A stretch of 64,000 nucleotides of DNA. It comes from Prevotella sp. Lineage in GTDB: Bacteria; Bacteroidota; Bacteroidia; Bacteroidales; Bacteroidaceae. Position numbers and translations under genes: made by a program. Position 1 is the stretch's first letter. Each line of letters opens with the position of its first letter. The stretch lies in assembly GCA_017548275.1 (NCBI GenBank), contig JAFZAH010000037.1, positions 1 to 64,000 on the forward strand, written 5' to 3'. Under the pieces are notes generated by a model, which was given only the letters and a program-made list of their open reading frames with translations, made no database searches and was not told where the DNA came from. Shown here in pieces: positions 63,289 through 64,000 of this stretch.

Positions 63289-64000
63289 TTACCCCCGCTC
63301 TTTGCTTCTAAGGGTTTTGATGCGTTTCTCCACATCGCTGTTCCACTCCTGCCAATGCTCAAGCAATGCCTCGCGCACCTTGTCACGGTCGCTGGCGGAA
63401 AAACGTGAGTCGAGGGCATCCACATAATCATATACAAAACGGTTCATCTCCTGAATGCGCTGATTGAGGTCGGCATGCCGCCAAGACCAGTGACGCAAGG
63501 TGTCCAACTCACGGGTGACACCCGACTTCGCGGCAGCCCTGTCAAAGGCTTGCAAGGCCTGAGTTTTGGCGGTGGACACGCGGTTGAGTTCCTCCTGCAA
63601 CCGCTGGCTCTCAGCATGTAATTGTGCTATGCTGTCACGCATAGTACCCATTCTCGTGGCCATCTGAGCCTCCATCTCGGCTTGGGTGGCCGCATTCTCT
63701 TCTTGCTGACGTGCCAGCACCTCGCGAAGAGAGTCGGTGGCATGACGGTCAACGATGGTACGTGTAACCGGTTCGCTGACTGTCTGTGCTGGACGGAAAA
63801 GCCATACGGCGAGGGCTCCCAACGCAGCCAAGCACAATGCTCCAACACTGGCAATTGCCCATTGACGGCGACGGCGACGACTGGCAAGGGTACTGTCGAT
63901 GGCATTACACAACTCATTGATATTGGCATAACGCTGGTCTATGGGACGCAGACACCGTTCGATAATCTGTCGGTAGGGTTTGCCCGGATTGATGTCTTGC
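63289..64000 (-). CDS. Ser/Thr-kinase-like membrane protein, C-terminal part (5' end off window)
   Basis: The frame runs from its stop at 63289 to the right edge without interruption. The first visible residues (INPGKPYRQIIERCLRPIDQ RYANINEL) look like the last helix of a protein kinase domain. Then come a short basic stretch (RRRRRQW), a membrane helix (AIASVGALCLAALGALAVWL), and an extracytoplasmic coiled coil (~70-150, rich in Gln, Glu and Ala). The last ~60 residues are helical (LNQRIQEMNRFVYDYVDAL ... DVEKRIKTLRSKERG). An ATG-initiated version starting at 63912 is unlikely, because the sequence continues upstream in kinase-like form. Kinase activity cannot be judged here. Confidence 0.72.
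   Translation of the reverse strand, partial: QDINPGKPYRQIIERCLRPIDQRYANINELCNAIDSTLASRRRRRQWAIASVGALCLAALGALAVWLFRPAQTVSEPVTRTIVDRHATDSLREVLARQQEENAATQAEMEAQMATRMGTMRDSIAQLHAESQRLQEELNRVSTAKTQALQAFDRAAAKSGVTRELDTLRHWSWRHADLNQRIQEMNRFVYDYVDALDSRFSASDRDKVREALLEHWQEWNSDVEKRIKTLRSKERG

Overview
The window looks like a chromosomal segment of a Bacteroidales bacterium, most likely Prevotellaceae. Genes mostly lack Shine-Dalgarno sites, many promoters have the Bacteroidetes form (-33 TTTG, about 20 nt, -7 TAnnTTTG), and the content (BspA-like leucine-rich-repeat proteins with dockerins, GH127/GH3 glycosidases, BlaR1-TonB proteins, SPII lipoproteins) fits. The genus is inference.

Layout. 0-6.6 kb: two paralogous secreted LRR/carbohydrate-binding/dockerin proteins on the minus strand (the first runs off the left edge and also carries a cohesin-like domain), separated by a nested palindromic element. 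6.8-9.2 kb: GH127 arabinofuranosidase. 9.4-12.9 kb: an N-degron operon clpS-clpA-aat. 13-24.6 kb: an OMP barrel, a large nuclease-helicase, a DUF5362-type membrane protein, dsbD, an L-cysteine desulfidase, greA, a HIT protein and a GDP-mannose pyrophosphorylase. 24.7-31 kb: tRNA-Leu(CAA) and a complete type I restriction-modification system (hsdM-hsdS-hsdR). 31-40 kb: a five-gene minus-strand operon of two GH3 glycosidases, two esterases and a metallo-beta-lactamase-fold protein. 40-42 kb: a BlaI/BlaR1 pair. 42-51 kb: further esterases, a flavodoxin lipoprotein, a third GH3, a CapA-like protein and a small DNA-binding-like protein.

51.6-60.9 kb is the most unusual part. It starts with a non-coding stretch holding a near-perfect promoter and three paralogous hairpins whose stems differ but whose loops keep CAATAG, CTAGGA and YAACA. 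It continues with a visibly AT-rich, one-directional cluster: a zinc-ribbon membrane protein, an SPFH (YdjI-like) protein with a C-terminal GYF_2 domain, a 58-residue peptide, a lipoprotein, a GYF_2 protein, a small membrane protein, a voltage-gated ion channel with a calcium-channel-like filter, another GYF_2 membrane protein, a DUF4878-like membrane protein, a gene remnant and a coiled-coil lipoprotein. Three genes in it are preceded, 21-23 nt before the start codon, by copies of one 25-nt element (GCCGAAA...AGTAGGC). I read this as a candidate undescribed membrane-associated system.

61-64 kb: two more BspA-like LRR proteins and the C-terminal part of a Ser/Thr-kinase-like membrane protein that runs off the right edge.

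A second theme is intergenic: composite leaders built from short degenerate repeats (a G/C palindrome, then CTCCCAG-type repeats, then AAACGACC-type repeats, or a second family ending in CCTCAAAT repeats) sit in a fixed order and orientation directly upstream of many start codons.
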